From assembly GCF_018139145.2 (NCBI RefSeq), contig NC_059500.1, positions 18,476,101 through 18,540,100 on the forward strand: DNA of 64,000 nt. The letters run 5' to 3'. The DNA comes from Gymnogyps californianus (Eukaryota > Chordata > Aves > Accipitriformes > Cathartidae). The notes beneath the pieces were generated by a model. That model made no database searches. It saw only the letters and a list, made by a program, of their open reading frames with translations, and was not told where the DNA came from. Both the position numbers and the translations under genes were made by a program. Below, piece after piece: positions 23,801-35,411 of this stretch (the stretch's first letter is position 1; every line of letters begins with the position of its first letter).

Positions 23801-26800
23801 GTAATGTGTTCTGCTAAAGTATTAGCCAGTGTGAGTTTTCCTCTGAAATTAAACCTGAGGTTTTTATGAAGTTCTTTACAATTGTTTAAATGTTTTTTTC
23901 TTGTGTGTGTTTGTTCTGCTCTGAATTTTAGCTAGTATGAAAGTGCTGTTAGAAAAGACAGTCTGATTTTGTTCTTGGCTTGCCTAAAGACAAGATCATC
24001 TTGGAAATGTAGTTTGACAGCCAGTTGTTTCAGTTAAATGACATACATGACAAAAGTTTGGATGATTTGGACAAGTGTTCATTGGATCTATCAAGCGTTT
24101 TCTCCAGTTATTAGACCTAAAGGCTGCATGATATTGGAACTCTATTTTGGATATTAGTAAAAACTGCAAATAGTTCTTCTAAAACTGTTTTTTAATTTTC
24201 ATATGCAGGGTTTTTTGGTAAAAAACCCCACTGAACAAACAAACAAAAAAACCCCAAAAGAAATTAATGAAAGATGAATGCATGTAAATAATTATAGTTT
24301 TATTTAAATAAGCGTGAGAAGACATCCAAAGGATGAAAATTTTGGATAAATGTTGACACTACTTTCTAATTTATCAGTCAACTTTTGCAAGTTTGAAACA
24401 GCTTTAAACCCAACAAATTGTTTCCAAATTTACTATTGGTGCAGCGTATTATAAATAAGATTTTAAACCCTTATTCTCTTCTGTAATGTATTAAATTGTT
24501 ACAGAATGGGGCAGGAAAGTAGTGTGACAGAGTAAATAAAGAAAATACTTTTGTTTTTGCACTGATTTTTCTTACGTGTCTTTTTGGACAGTTTGGATTT
24601 TAGAAAAAAATTCTTATTATTTTCTTGCATACTAGACAAGAAAAATCTGAAACAGTGCCAAGAAACCTGTTGGTTAAACATGTCACGCTTTTAGTCTTTT
24701 CTTGTTCAGATGGATTTGGTTCATATAGAACTGAAACAGTTAATGACTTGGAAGAAATGTCAGCCATCTTCAGATGAAAAATTTGCCTTCTATTTTCCCA
24801 CTTTAACTAGTATTGGACTTTCAGCTTTATTACTACAGAAAAAAACGGTTTGCATGAGTATGGTTGGTGGGTTTATGTGATCTTCATGTAGCAATGCTTT
24901 TTTGTGTAATCCTTTGTTCAGTGACTTAAGTTCATTATCACTCGAGATCTTCTGTTGTGGTTCAGACAGCACTGCTCACTTTGTATTAATGATCTAGCTT
25001 CCTCTTTTGACTGTCTAGATGACTGCTACTTATCTATTTTTCTACATCTACTTGTTATACACTCAACACCATGATACACGAGTATATCCTGAACACTGTT
25101 TTTTGCCAGCAACGGTGACAGGCTAGGTAAGAATGTGGAGAGCTTTTAGGTGGAGAAATGGAATATTTTGATGTATTGCTAATCAAAAGATACAAAAAAG
25201 CTTTCATTTACAGCAGATGGTATACAATCAGTTTTTATTTATGTAGGTAAAGCTATGGGTAAGAAACAGTTAGGTGGCTATTAGTTGCCTGAAATGACTA
25301 GGAAGATATTTTGCAGCCTTGCCCAGCCTCTCACTGTGAGATCTGCTAATGCAAACTTGAACAGCTGTCAGAGAAGACGCAGAAACTACTCCCAATCAGA
25401 AGAGCCAAAATCTTAGGTTTTAGGCTTAGGAAAGGGGGAAACCTGGCTGTTCTGCTTCCTGGGCAAGGTTTGATATGAAAGATTACCGTAATTTCACTCT
25501 CTTGGCCTGGTCTTCCACAGCATATTGCCATCAATTCTCAGCAGTGAGGTCCAGACTGTTCTGATGAGTGTATCCTCATTCAGCTGCTCCTGCAACTAGT
25601 TTCTGTTACCAGCACCACTTCTGTAGCTTACCATGCCTCTGTAAAATATAACCAGCCCAGAGAACAGAGAAAAAGATGCCAAGACATGACAGTCATCACT
25701 TTTGAGTTAAAACAGTGTGAATACTTGAGGGTTTGAGAGAAATTCCTGTGTTCATCTGACACATTCTGTGTTCATTAAACCCTTTGCAATGTAAGTTAAA
25801 TGCACATCTGCAATAGAAAGTTGCAGTGTTTGGCAAAATTTTAAAGAAAGTTTAAAAACTAAAAGAAGTCAGAGAAGGAAATGATGCTGCAAATATTCAT
25901 TCTTTGGATAATGATACTTCTGTTCTGCATATGACACTTTCAAAAACCTTTGTATGTAGCAATCCAACAAGCACTCTGTCTAAGTGGTCTGCTCCTTTCT
26001 GTGTGTTCATATAGACAGGTCTCTAGCATCTGTAGCCTAGCCCATCTTTCTTTTTCTAGTACCAATTACAAATTTATACATCATATCATAGATATTCAAT
26101 TTAGTTTACCTGATACTGGAGAATGCAAATACATTTCAGACTACTTTCCCATTCAAAAAGTTGATTAAATAAGTTCTTTGTGAAACCATGTATGGGTACT
26201 TTATCTTTCTGTGGATTCCTGTGGACATTAGATTCTCGACCCTTGGAGGGACTCTGACTTGCCATATTGAAGCACTTTGTCACCAAGAAGAGAAATATTA
26301 CTTTTGTTAGTATGTTTCTATGTAGGGCTGTATACCACTCTGTGAAGCTAAATGCTGTACAGGAGATTGAAGCCAGCACTTAATATGCTCAAAAGAGCAA
26401 TGTTCTCTATTCTCAACAATCTTTTTATTTTCATCCTTTGTTTTTCACTGCTCTTTGCTTGTGAAAGTCTCCCATCTTGTTTGCTCATCCTGGGACATAT
26501 TTTTGTAAAAATTTCATTAGTAGTATTTATATATAAACATAAAATATAAACATGCATATAAATAAAATTTATATGTGAATTGTCTATATAAGCTATTGAG
26601 TTGTGTGAATAAATAGGGTTTCTTTTTGGTTTTTGTGATGTTTGGTTGCTTAATTGAGTAATGTTTGCCCAAATTACCCAGGCATTTTCTAACAAAGAGA
26701 ATAGATTTCCTTAAGGGACAAAATCACCATATGGCAGAATAATCCTTGCCTTTCACTGTGGATACTGTGGGTATAGTTACATTTATTGGTACACTAGTAC

Positions 26801-29235
26801 CCTGACTTCAGTTGTCTTCTGTCTCTCTTGGGTTGCAAACCAAAGTCTCCTACCACCTGAGGAAGTTCATAACACAGGGAATTACAATGTATTTGGGAAA
26901 ATGGCTATCACTTTCTTTTCTTAGTCTGGTCCTACCTGCTATAAAATCCTGACTTATTTATTGGAGCTGGGACTGAAGCTCTGACACCTAGATAATACTT
27001 TAACCATCAGGCTTTGGAGTAATTCTCTCTCTTCCTCACCCAATTAATCATTGATATTTTTGAAATTTTAAATACTAACAGATATTCGCTTTTAAGTGAG
27101 TGAACAAAGTCAAAGCTTCAGCCTGCTTGTTGAAAGGCTGCTATTATTTCCAAAACTGTCTTTAGCTGTGGGTTTGTTTCGGTGGAAATGAAAGCTGTTA
27201 CGATCCAAAATATTTCTCTCATGTAATGTGTAGAAAATACTTCGGGTTGTGCATTTAATTAAAAATAACAAAAATTATCCTTAGAGAGTTTAAAGTATAT
27301 CAAATTGTAAATGGGAAGGTCTTTAAAATGTCTTGTATCTGGGGGCTGGCTCTAGCATCTGGCAGTTATTGGGTAAAGAGTTAAATAAAAGTCTCTCTGA
27401 TTTAGTGTGTATGAGCTGCATGACACAATGCTTCTTGCTTTGTTAATTAAAACAATGATTTTGTTTGTCTTTCTCAAACAGGTTTCAGGGGAGGAAAATA
27501 AAGAAACAAAAGGAAGGGAAAGGAACTGAGAAAAGTAAATATTAATAGTTTGCATGTGTAATGATCTGTGGAAAAATGTGTATACACTGCCAGTGAAGAA
27601 GAGAAGCAATAACTGACCACACAGATTCTGTGTCCATAAAACTGTTTGATGGGAGATCTCAGGCTTTTATCTCTTTTCCTCAATCTCCTCTGTAAGTCTC
27701 TTTTATATATTTTTATCTTTGGAATAATGTGAATAATTTTTGAGTTAGACAAGAAGATATTTCTGGGAGCAGGGACTTTGGAGTCAGTTGGCATAGCCAA
27801 GCTGTAACCTTACTGAAATATTAGTTTATTTATCATACAGCCACACAAACCAGTAAAAGACACTTGAGTATTTCACCCTCACATTCTAACCTGATGAAAA
27901 TTTTGTTTCTTCCATACCCTGCTATTAAATCTTAACTGTGTATTAATACAATTATCACTGAGACCCTGTATTTTTTCCTTCTCTCTCTGTCTTTCAAAAT
28001 TTGATTTTTCTTTGACACAAAATGAACAAAATAAAACTTGACAATAAAAAAGTATAGTATAGGTCTGGTTTTTTCATATGAACTGTCCACTTAACCTGCT
28101 GTAAGAAATATCCCTGCAGTACTTGGGTGCAATGTTAAATCTTGTTTGCAGATATAGTGGCATTCATTTTTGCCCTGTCTGGACTTTCTTTATGCAGAAA
28201 TCAGTAAAAATTGATTTCAGACAAAATATATATAATACTGGTAAAATAATATTAATGCTAGAAAGCCAGCTAAACCTGTTCCTTATGGTGCTCTGGATCT
28301 ATACGTGACATTAAGATTTTACCTCTTGAAACTGTGCCTTGAGATATCAGGCTATCTTTCTGAGGAGGAAACAAAGTGAAGTTCCTTGGTGTACTTCTGG
28401 TACAAAGAAATTTGCCTACTGTGCTGGCTGGTGTTACATGCAGACCATGGCAAGTAACTCAGTCTCTAGATATCCAAAGACTATTTGGTCAGTCTCAAGC
28501 CATTGTCTCAACTCCTACGATCTTTTCAGAGAAAGAAACATGGAGTTTCTTTTTTTCCTTCTGTTCTGCAATTTCACAGCTGAATAGAGAGATGTGTCTT
28601 GAGGGGTGCAAAAGAAGTAAAATATATACGTATATACACACACATATATGTAAAATGACAGTTTTTCCAAAAAGTTGAAGTGACAGCTAAGTAACAACAT
28701 ACAAGTTCCTGCAATGTTCTTATTGTGTTGTCTATACAGATATCATCACTTGACTCTGGGCCACTTCCTGAAGGTAGCCAGCTTTAAACTGAATGAAGGA
28801 AAAACTATGTCTAGGCCTTAGTATGTGCTTAATTTTGTTGGGATGATTCTCTTAGACCGCAGTTTGTTCTTGCTTCATTGCTTACTTTACAGCTGCAGAA
28901 ACAAAGGAAATTATTATGCTGATAATATACTCCTTTTTAACAATGCAAAAATAATTTAACCTGAGTCAAGGCTTAGGCCACTGACTATTAAACTGACAAA
29001 CAGGAGTCACACAGAGAAATCTTCGTATCCAAAAACGGACGGAATTTTGTCTTGTTACCAGTCTGCCCAACTGTCTCTTACAGTCATCCGAAACCTAATT
29101 GGAAATTAAAAAACCAGCTGGTAGGAATGGGCATAAAAGCTCATGAAAGCAGTAAACATTTTAATGAGAAGAAAAAAGGTCCACAATATGTACTTGAACA
29201 TATTACCTTGATAGGAAAGGAAAAAAAAGAACTGT
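17856..29235. other. Unique AT-rich DNA
   Basis: No gene recognised over about 11 kb. A 145-codon frame (22062-22499, +) and a 117-codon frame (23440-23793, +) start with ATG but show no known motif. A short hairpin lies at 24208-24228 (gggtttttt / aaaaaaccc). Simple AT sequence occurs near 26520-26575 and TA/CA-rich sequence near 28622-28652. 18960-19140 looks less simple and includes a homeodomain-type GATTAATTCAATTAA. Confidence 0.5.
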
Positions 29236-29330
29236 TATAATTGTAATAAAATAATAAAATTTTACTGATACAGTTGTAATTACTGATACAACTGTAATAT
29301 ACAATTACCGATAAAATTGTAATAAAAATT
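29236..29330. repeat. AT-rich imperfect tandem/inverted repeat
   Basis: The 18-base units ttactgatacagttgtaa (29262-29279) and ttactgatacaactgtaa (29280-29297) are adjacent, followed by a related ttaccgataaaattgtaa. The first two contain a perfect 9-bp inverted repeat, acagttgta (29270-29278) with tacaactgt (29287-29295). It looks like a small local expansion of AT-rich sequence, and I see no gene link. Confidence 0.65.
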
Positions 29331-29893
29331 TAAGTCACTACAACCAATGTGTTGTCTTTCCCAAAGCACAACCCAATTATAACTAGTTTCTAAATACCTG
29401 ATATACCTTAAAGACCAACAAATGCCAAGTAACTCCGACACACTATGAAAGTACATATGCACAAAATACAACTGAAAAAAATGTGTTCTTCAGTCTGTTC
29501 ATAAGAAGCATAACATTGTTTTTGCTGGTTGTGTTCACTTATAAATCTCAAGAAAGTCTCTTCAGAAAACTTAAAAGTAAACCATGTGGAAAGAAAGGAA
29601 TAGGCAAAGTTTTGGATAGGAAGACAAATGAAACTAGATTATATGATATAACAGATTGCAATAGATTTTTAAAAAATTAGAAGCTTCCTACCTTGAAAGA
29701 AGAATAATTTATTTGGTCAGCCATGGCTTGTTAAGATGAGAGAGAACTAAACTTTCTTGATTATAAACATGGCCTTCCTACTCTATCATGTAAAATCTCA
29801 CAAAGCATACCAGTGTACAGACTCAGTTTTCTTGACAGCATCTGCCTAAATAAAAAGCAGACACGATACAAACTAATGTTTATGTTAATGTAG

Positions 29894-30007
29894 GGTGTTT
29901 CCAACAAAGAAGCCAATCTCACGGAAGGGCTGGTAAATGCCCTTAGCCTCAAAACCATGGTGGATGAGCACCAGCTGCCTGCTGGGAATAGTCGCTGGGA
30001 CACTTAA
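29894..30007 (+). other. Short coding-like segment, unidentified
   Basis: After the stop-like TAG at 29891-29893, 37 codons remain open to a TAA at 30005-30007. The peptide starts GVSNKEANLTEGLVNALSLK and ends with the residues GNSRWDT. The same TAG could act as an acceptor AG, but the tract before it (tttatgttaatgtag) is poor. Composition is richer in G+C than the neighbours. I do not recognise the protein. It may be an exon, a decayed coding remnant or chance. Confidence 0.15.
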
Positions 30008-31535
30008 CTCCCAAATCATGCTCAGAAACTATTTTGCAGTGTGCTAGTTGTCACAACCAAAAGTATACCAGGGACTGCTCAAACATTGATAAAGAAAACT
30101 GTATTTCAGCACTTGACAATGTTCCTGGACATTGTTTAATTTGCTACTATAGACTTAACACTAAATGCTTTTGCTCCATGAGACCTCAATAGTGGAACCC
30201 CTTATAGGAGGTTATACATAAACTGACTGTTTTCAGACAATTCATGCTATTGAATTATTGAGAGATGAAAACAATATCCTGGTTAAAATGAAGGAAAACA
30301 ATTTTTTATGTTCACAAAAAGAAAGATAAATATTACAGACATTTGAAACTTTACTAAGACGTTAAGCAAAGCCAGCTAATGCAAAACACATGTTCCTATA
30401 CAAGATTTTATCAAGAAACACAGTTTCCATGATTTTCCACATTGAAGACAGAGGAAATTATTTTGGATTGAAACAAGTGAAATGGACAAATATGTCCAGT
30501 TATTAGCCTGTGTAGTCTTCCAAATCTTGTTTTGTACAGAGACAGAAAAACTAATTTAGAAATACTTCCGTAAAGGATTCTGCTACGTCAGTAGGAGCTA
30601 ATGAGAAAACAGCAGTCCCATTACTAGAGAAATGAGCTATTACCAACGTAGCACCTTCCTTTCTGTCTTCACACCGTGTTTGAATTTCAAAACTATGTGT
30701 ATATCTGCACAAAAGTATTTTTGTTAAGAAGAAAATGAAGCAAAGACTGGGAAATTGTGAGCCTCTGACAAGCACCGAAAACAAACACTTTCTTTTCACA
30801 AAAGCTGCATCTTCTACAACTGTATAAACTGTGCATATAAAAAAAAAAAGAGTATTCTAATTGACTATGATTTCTTTTTTTCACCTTGATGCAAAATTGT
30901 CCCTTCAGTGCAAACTGTACTTGGTGACAGAAGACGGGTGAGTGTCAACAGGTGCTGCCTGAAATCTGTGAAATTCAAATAGTTTGTCAGGAGTTGGGCA
31001 GGAAATGATTTCACACAAAGCTGAGGCCTTAAGAGGCTCAGAACAATTTTTTTTCAGAGTCGAGTAACAAGTGAGCAGGTGTTTAGGAATCAACATGGAC
31101 TAGTTTTGTCACTCATGACTGGAAGGAGCTGACCAACAACTACCTCCCGGGTGGCAAACGTTGCAGCTGATTTCTTGCAGTCAGGATCAGGTCTTGGACT
31201 TACTACTCATACCTGACAGAGATAACTTAGAAGCCTGTGAAGTATTAGGCCATTACTATTGCTGTATGTGGAATAAAATTAATATGAATTATTTGTCTCT
31301 TACTTAAGAAAAGTTTACAAACGTTGACTGGGATTTTTCCCTCTTCTTGTTTTCATCTGATTTCTGTATAGTATTACAATGTACAATGTTGCAGTGTGGA
31401 TATCCACAACAAGGAATGCCAGCCTTTCTTTTTCTTCTGTGAAATAACTGTAAATCAACAGTCAATTCAAACAGTCAATAGAATTACTTGGAGTGACTGT
31501 GGTACATGCAAAACCAGTATTAGGCAACAAGAGGT

Positions 31536-31536
<1 letters not shown>
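30008..31536. other. Unique AT-rich DNA
   Basis: No gene or known repeat recognised. An A-run lies at 30839-30850. Open frames of up to 82 codons are at the chance level. Confidence 0.5.
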
Positions 31537-31568
<32 letters not shown>

Positions 31569-31610
31569 CTCTTTTTTCTTTCTTTCTTTCTTTTTTCTTT
31601 TTTTTCTTCT
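31537..31610. repeat. C30 homopolymer followed by T/C tract
   Basis: Thirty consecutive C (31537-31566), then GG, then 42 bases of only C and T (31569-31610) with several CTTT units. The minus strand is therefore G30, able in principle to form G-quadruplex structure. Homopolymers of this length are prone to polymerase and sequencing slippage, so the true length is uncertain. The poly-proline seen in a translated frame here is an artefact of the tract. Confidence 0.9.
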
Positions 31611-32566
31611 AATGTAGAATCGAAAAAAGGAATATTAAAACCAGTGAAGCAGATTTGGTCTTTTGTAAAAGCAGTTGAAAGGTCAGGATATTGTCTTAAT
31701 TATGGCAAATTAATCTGTCATAGAGGACACTAATGATTAATGGTGCCAAATTTTCACTTTTTCTCAAGTACTGCTAATCTCAATTACATCTTTCTTATGA
31801 ATAACTATTTTCTAAAAATTCTCAACTGCAAAAAGGGCTAATGATATTATTAGTTCTAAGTGTGGTGCAGCATAGCCTAATTGAGATAACTTTGACCCTG
31901 AAATAAATTTTTATCACTTCAAGAAAGCTAGAGAGAGAAATTTTACATAGTGTTAAATAGCATTGTGTTGTACATTTTTAGAGTGGAGGTACTGTAAGAT
32001 GCTTTGCAACAACAAAAAGAATGGGAAATCACAAAGCCTACAGTTCTTGACACCTGCTTAACACAAAGAGTGAAAGCTGATTAAAGTGAAACAAAAACCA
32101 TACTAAAAAAGTTAATGAAACAGAGCAATTTGCATTTACCTCTGGCTATTTTAGCAGAATTTATTACCTGTGCTATCATGTACATGACAGAAACATGCAA
32201 GATTATTGTACAGATTACTGAACAACAACAACAACAAAATCAGTGAAAAGAATCTCCATTTCCTATTTATAAAGCTTTTGACAACATATGCATCAAACAA
32301 CAGAGCAGTGTGAATTGTTACAGTAATTACTAGGCTGGACTTGTATCTTTGTTTCATTTATTTTATGTCACAATAAACATCACCCTGAAGTTTTCTGAAC
32401 TTTGAGACTTTGCTCTTACATAAGATATCTGTAACTGAGATGACCCTGCAAAGCTTACAAGAGTTGTTGAGGGATTTAAGACATTTGAAAAGAGGTCAGA
32501 ATTTTCCTTTTCTGGAGGATTGGATGTAATGTTGTCAGTTCTGGTCTGGAGAACAGAAATCTTCTA
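31611..32566. other. Unique AT-rich DNA
   Basis: No gene or known repeat recognised. A short (AAC)n patch lies at 32222-32237. The last six bases, cttcta, are one side of the target duplication of the adjoining LTR. Confidence 0.5.
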
Positions 32567-32908
32567 TGTAGGGATGGATTCACGGACTCTGATGCGGGTA
32601 AAACCAAAGACCTTTATTGTTTACAAGTTTGTGCTTGTATAGATTCATTAGCTGTCCACGCGCTCAGGTTTGTTCCTTGATTAGTTAATACTTTCTGTTC
32701 ACGCGCCGCAGCTAAGCTTCTGATTGGTGCTGTCGAGCAAGACACACATCTTCTGGCTTTCGTCCCATATCTGTGTTCCAAATTATTTCAGTCTTCAGCT
32801 TCTTTTCTGCGTGCCTGCTTCATCACTTACTTACTCCCTCATTCTCTGTCTTTCAAGGCTATGTCTAATTGTTCAAGGTCGCTCTCAACACTCCCTGTGA
32901 ATCCCACA
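32567..32908 (-). mobile_element. Solo LTR of a class II (ERVK-like) endogenous retrovirus, 342 bp
   Basis: On + the element runs from tgtagggatggattcacgg to gtgaatcccaca, so on minus it starts TGTGGGATTC and ends TCCCTACA (TG...CA). The hexamer cttcta lies directly on both sides (32561-32566 and 32909-32914). A perfect 6-bp target duplication is the length typical of betaretrovirus-like class II elements. On the minus strand a TATA-like ctatacaag precedes AATAAA (32613-32618), which lies 46 bases before the 3' end, fitting U3-R-U5 order. No coding region adjoins it. It contains CpG-rich patches (cacgcgctc, cacgcgccgc) unlike its flanks, which suggests a fairly young insertion. The family name is inference. 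Confidence 0.9.
32613..32618 (-). promoter_or_regulatory. LTR polyadenylation signal AATAAA
   Basis: AATAAA on the minus strand (tttatt on +), followed by ggtctttgg and then 37 more bases to the LTR 3' end. The position matches the R region of a short class II LTR. Confidence 0.65.
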
Positions 32909-34449
32909 CTTCTACAACCTGAGTACCTCAGGATGGAAAGAACTAGTGGGTTCAATCCAATTCTCAATTCAAAAGGAGGATAAATCTCATCATGATTTAG
33001 GAAGCTGGTATTCTCAGAAAGATTTTGGAAAAGATCTCAGACTTCTGGATCTTCAATGCTGTTAAAAAATGAGATTTTAATCTAAGGGCATATTATGCCT
33101 CTGATATCATATATCTAGAACCCTGCACATTAAGATTAACTACCAAGATACAAGCTGTATATTACATGTTGAGGAACTGGCTGTATCATCTTTCATTTCC
33201 CAACTCCACCAGAGATGCATCTAATCTACAATCACAGAAATTCCAGTTTAGTGGCTGGCCCATATGAAGTCTAAACAACTTCAGTAACTCGAGGAGCAAC
33301 ATAAATTTGGGTTAGGTACAGACAGCATAGCACTGAAACTCTTCCAGTGCACATTTATATGTTTGAAGGCAAATGTATGTTGCTTGCTTTTGTTGTTCTT
33401 TTAAAGTTAGGTTAATTCATGCCATAACAGAAACAGAATTTAGCACAAGTATTTAAAATTCAAAAGTATTAATTGTGATAATCTATGCAGTAAGAAAGGA
33501 GTAACATAAACTGGCAATTTGTCATACAACTTGAGTACTTGCTACATACAGGTAAGTTGTTTGAAATCTGGGAGGTTTGGGGTGTCCCCATTTTGTGAAA
33601 AACGTCCAGGTAGGAAGGGCAGAGGGGAGCAGTGTGTGTGTTTGTGCTTTCGAAACCTTGTGACCACAGGGAATTACCCTGGCTCTCTTACCAGTTTCAA
33701 AGCCACTGAACTCACCATAATGCTGTATATTACTTATTCAAGCTCGTATAAATGTTTATATATAGAATAATTTAAAGGTTTGTGGAACACTGTGTGGATA
33801 TTTACCTCCAAATTTTGGTCCAGGCTACTACCAGGGAATCTTAGGGACACAAAGCAGAAGCTGTCCCTGACTCTGTTCTTTAAACACTCAGGAATAATCC
33901 AATGCCCCAATAAATACGCTAAGTGGATATTTTGTTACTCTTAGGTTTTTTTGTTTGTTTGTTTGTTTTAATTTCTACTTTTCCTACAGCACTCATCTTG
34001 CCAGAGAGACAGATTTTTGTTTTATAAGCCTTTGGAGACAGGCATCATTTGTTAGCCCTGGTTTGATTTTATATCACTTTGGCTTGTGCTTCAATAATCT
34101 TGTTATCCAGAGCTTCATGGTATTTGAGAAAATCCATTATCTTTCCCTCCTGGCTGATATAATCAATATGGAATAAGTTATTCAAGACTATCCAGTTCTT
34201 TGTAGCACCTACTTGAATATAACAGGCTCCCTTATAAACTCGGGACTACTGAAAATCTTGTCCTGCAAGTGAGCTTCTGCTTGGCATGTATCCTATTCCT
34301 CTCCAGGTTAGTTTTACAGCACCTGATTCTGCCTACTATAGTTATCCTATGTAACTCCATTTATATTCTGAGTTGTCTCATTGATTTTGAAGTACTGTGT
34401 GGAAGGCAGAGTCTGGGTCTTGTACAGTTACCCAAGAGCCAAAGACAGT

Positions 34450-34932
34450 TTATGATTTCTGTATTAGTAGCTCTGCTATTATAAACAGGAGGCAGTAAAT
34501 CAGATACAGAGATGAGACTTCAGGTTTCTCATGAGAATAAAACATGAATCTAACGGCAGTTGATATTGGTGCATTTCCAGTTGCTCTTCTTCTGCTCTTC
34601 TTGTTCTCATAAACACTTCCAATTTGGGCAAGTGTATCAGACCTAACATTGAAGTGAAAAGTACTTCTTGAAAGAAAAAGAGAAAACTGGTTACTTTGCT
34701 GAGACTCTGTTGATACAGTTCGCAAAGTGCCCCTACAAGTATTTAGGCAGGGTCCTGTATATTTTGATGTTGAAGTCATGATGGTGTTGCATTTCCTACT
34801 GTTGATGGTGTCTGTGTCTGTACTCTTATTACAAAACAGCTTTTCATAACTTGTTTGTAACAAGTAATTTTGTGTTATGGGGGATGATACCCTCTCCCTG
34901 ATTTCATGGTCATCCTCTGGATGCAGGTACAT
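34450..34932 (-). other. Longest non-repeat ORF, 160 codons, unidentified
   Basis: Open from ATG to stop on the minus strand, beginning MYLHPEDDHEIRERVSSPIT, with a basic patch KKSRRRATG in the C-terminal third and a hydrophobic end (LYLIYCLLFIIAELLI) that could be one membrane segment. The composition is Ser/Thr-rich. I recognise no domain. For DNA of this composition a frame this long is only mildly unexpected over 64 kb, and no promoter, Kozak context or splice evidence supports it. It could equally be chance. Confidence 0.12.
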
Positions 34933-34988
34933 ACTGACTACAAGTAAGATTTTAAAAAGCTACGTCGTCTTTTAGTTTTAATGGGAAG

Positions 34989-35411
34989 TTGATACATTAC
35001 CTCTTGGCACCTCTGAGCACCCCCCCTACCTCCATCTTAGTGTCTAGTTGCCTAAATAACTTTGAAAATTTGGCAGGATTTATGTTCTTTGCAGCAGCAG
35101 AATCTTTTCACCACTGTAGCTGTTCTACAGCTTTTGTGTTTGTGTTTTCTGTTTTGCGTTCAGATGATTTCTTTGGTAAAACATTAGTTTATTTGTTTAC
35201 TGAAACTCATAAGCCTCCTCACCCATCCCAAGGGGCAATTTTTGCATGGCTTTGTGTTTGTAGCTGTAGTTTTTATAAAAAGCTCAGGCCATTGTTAATT
35301 GCTTACCCTTCTGTTATCTCGCTGCCAATGTTTGAGTTTTTATGCAATTTGCTTCTATTATCAACTGTTTTCAGATTCTTTCTTAAAAGCCTATATTTTG
35401 CTATACAATGA
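34989..35411 (+). other. 140-codon ORF, unidentified
   Basis: Frame on the + strand starting MIHYLLAPLS, rich in Phe, Leu, Ser and Cys because the underlying DNA is T/C-rich. Several hydrophobic stretches appear, but they follow from composition. It lies just beyond the start of the 160-codon minus-strand frame, so the two are divergent with a 56-base gap. No known family is recognised, and chance is the simplest explanation. Confidence 0.08.

Larger units (their letters stand above)
32561..32914. repeat. 6-bp target-site duplication cttcta flanking the LTR
   Basis: cttcta at 32561-32566 and cttcta at 32909-32914 exactly bracket the 342-bp element. This fixes both ends of the insertion and shows the locus was cut with a 6-bp stagger. 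Confidence 0.92.

Noticed and set aside
24208..24228. gggtttttt / aaaaaaccc hairpin
   Set aside because: A real inverted repeat, but of low complexity and too short to suggest function.
31396..31617. ORF with poly-proline and poly-phenylalanine
   Set aside because: Produced by the C30 run and the T/C tract.
32940..32970. tgggttcaatccaattctc, like a tRNA T-loop
   Set aside because: No acceptor stem, D-arm or anticodon arm can be folded around it.
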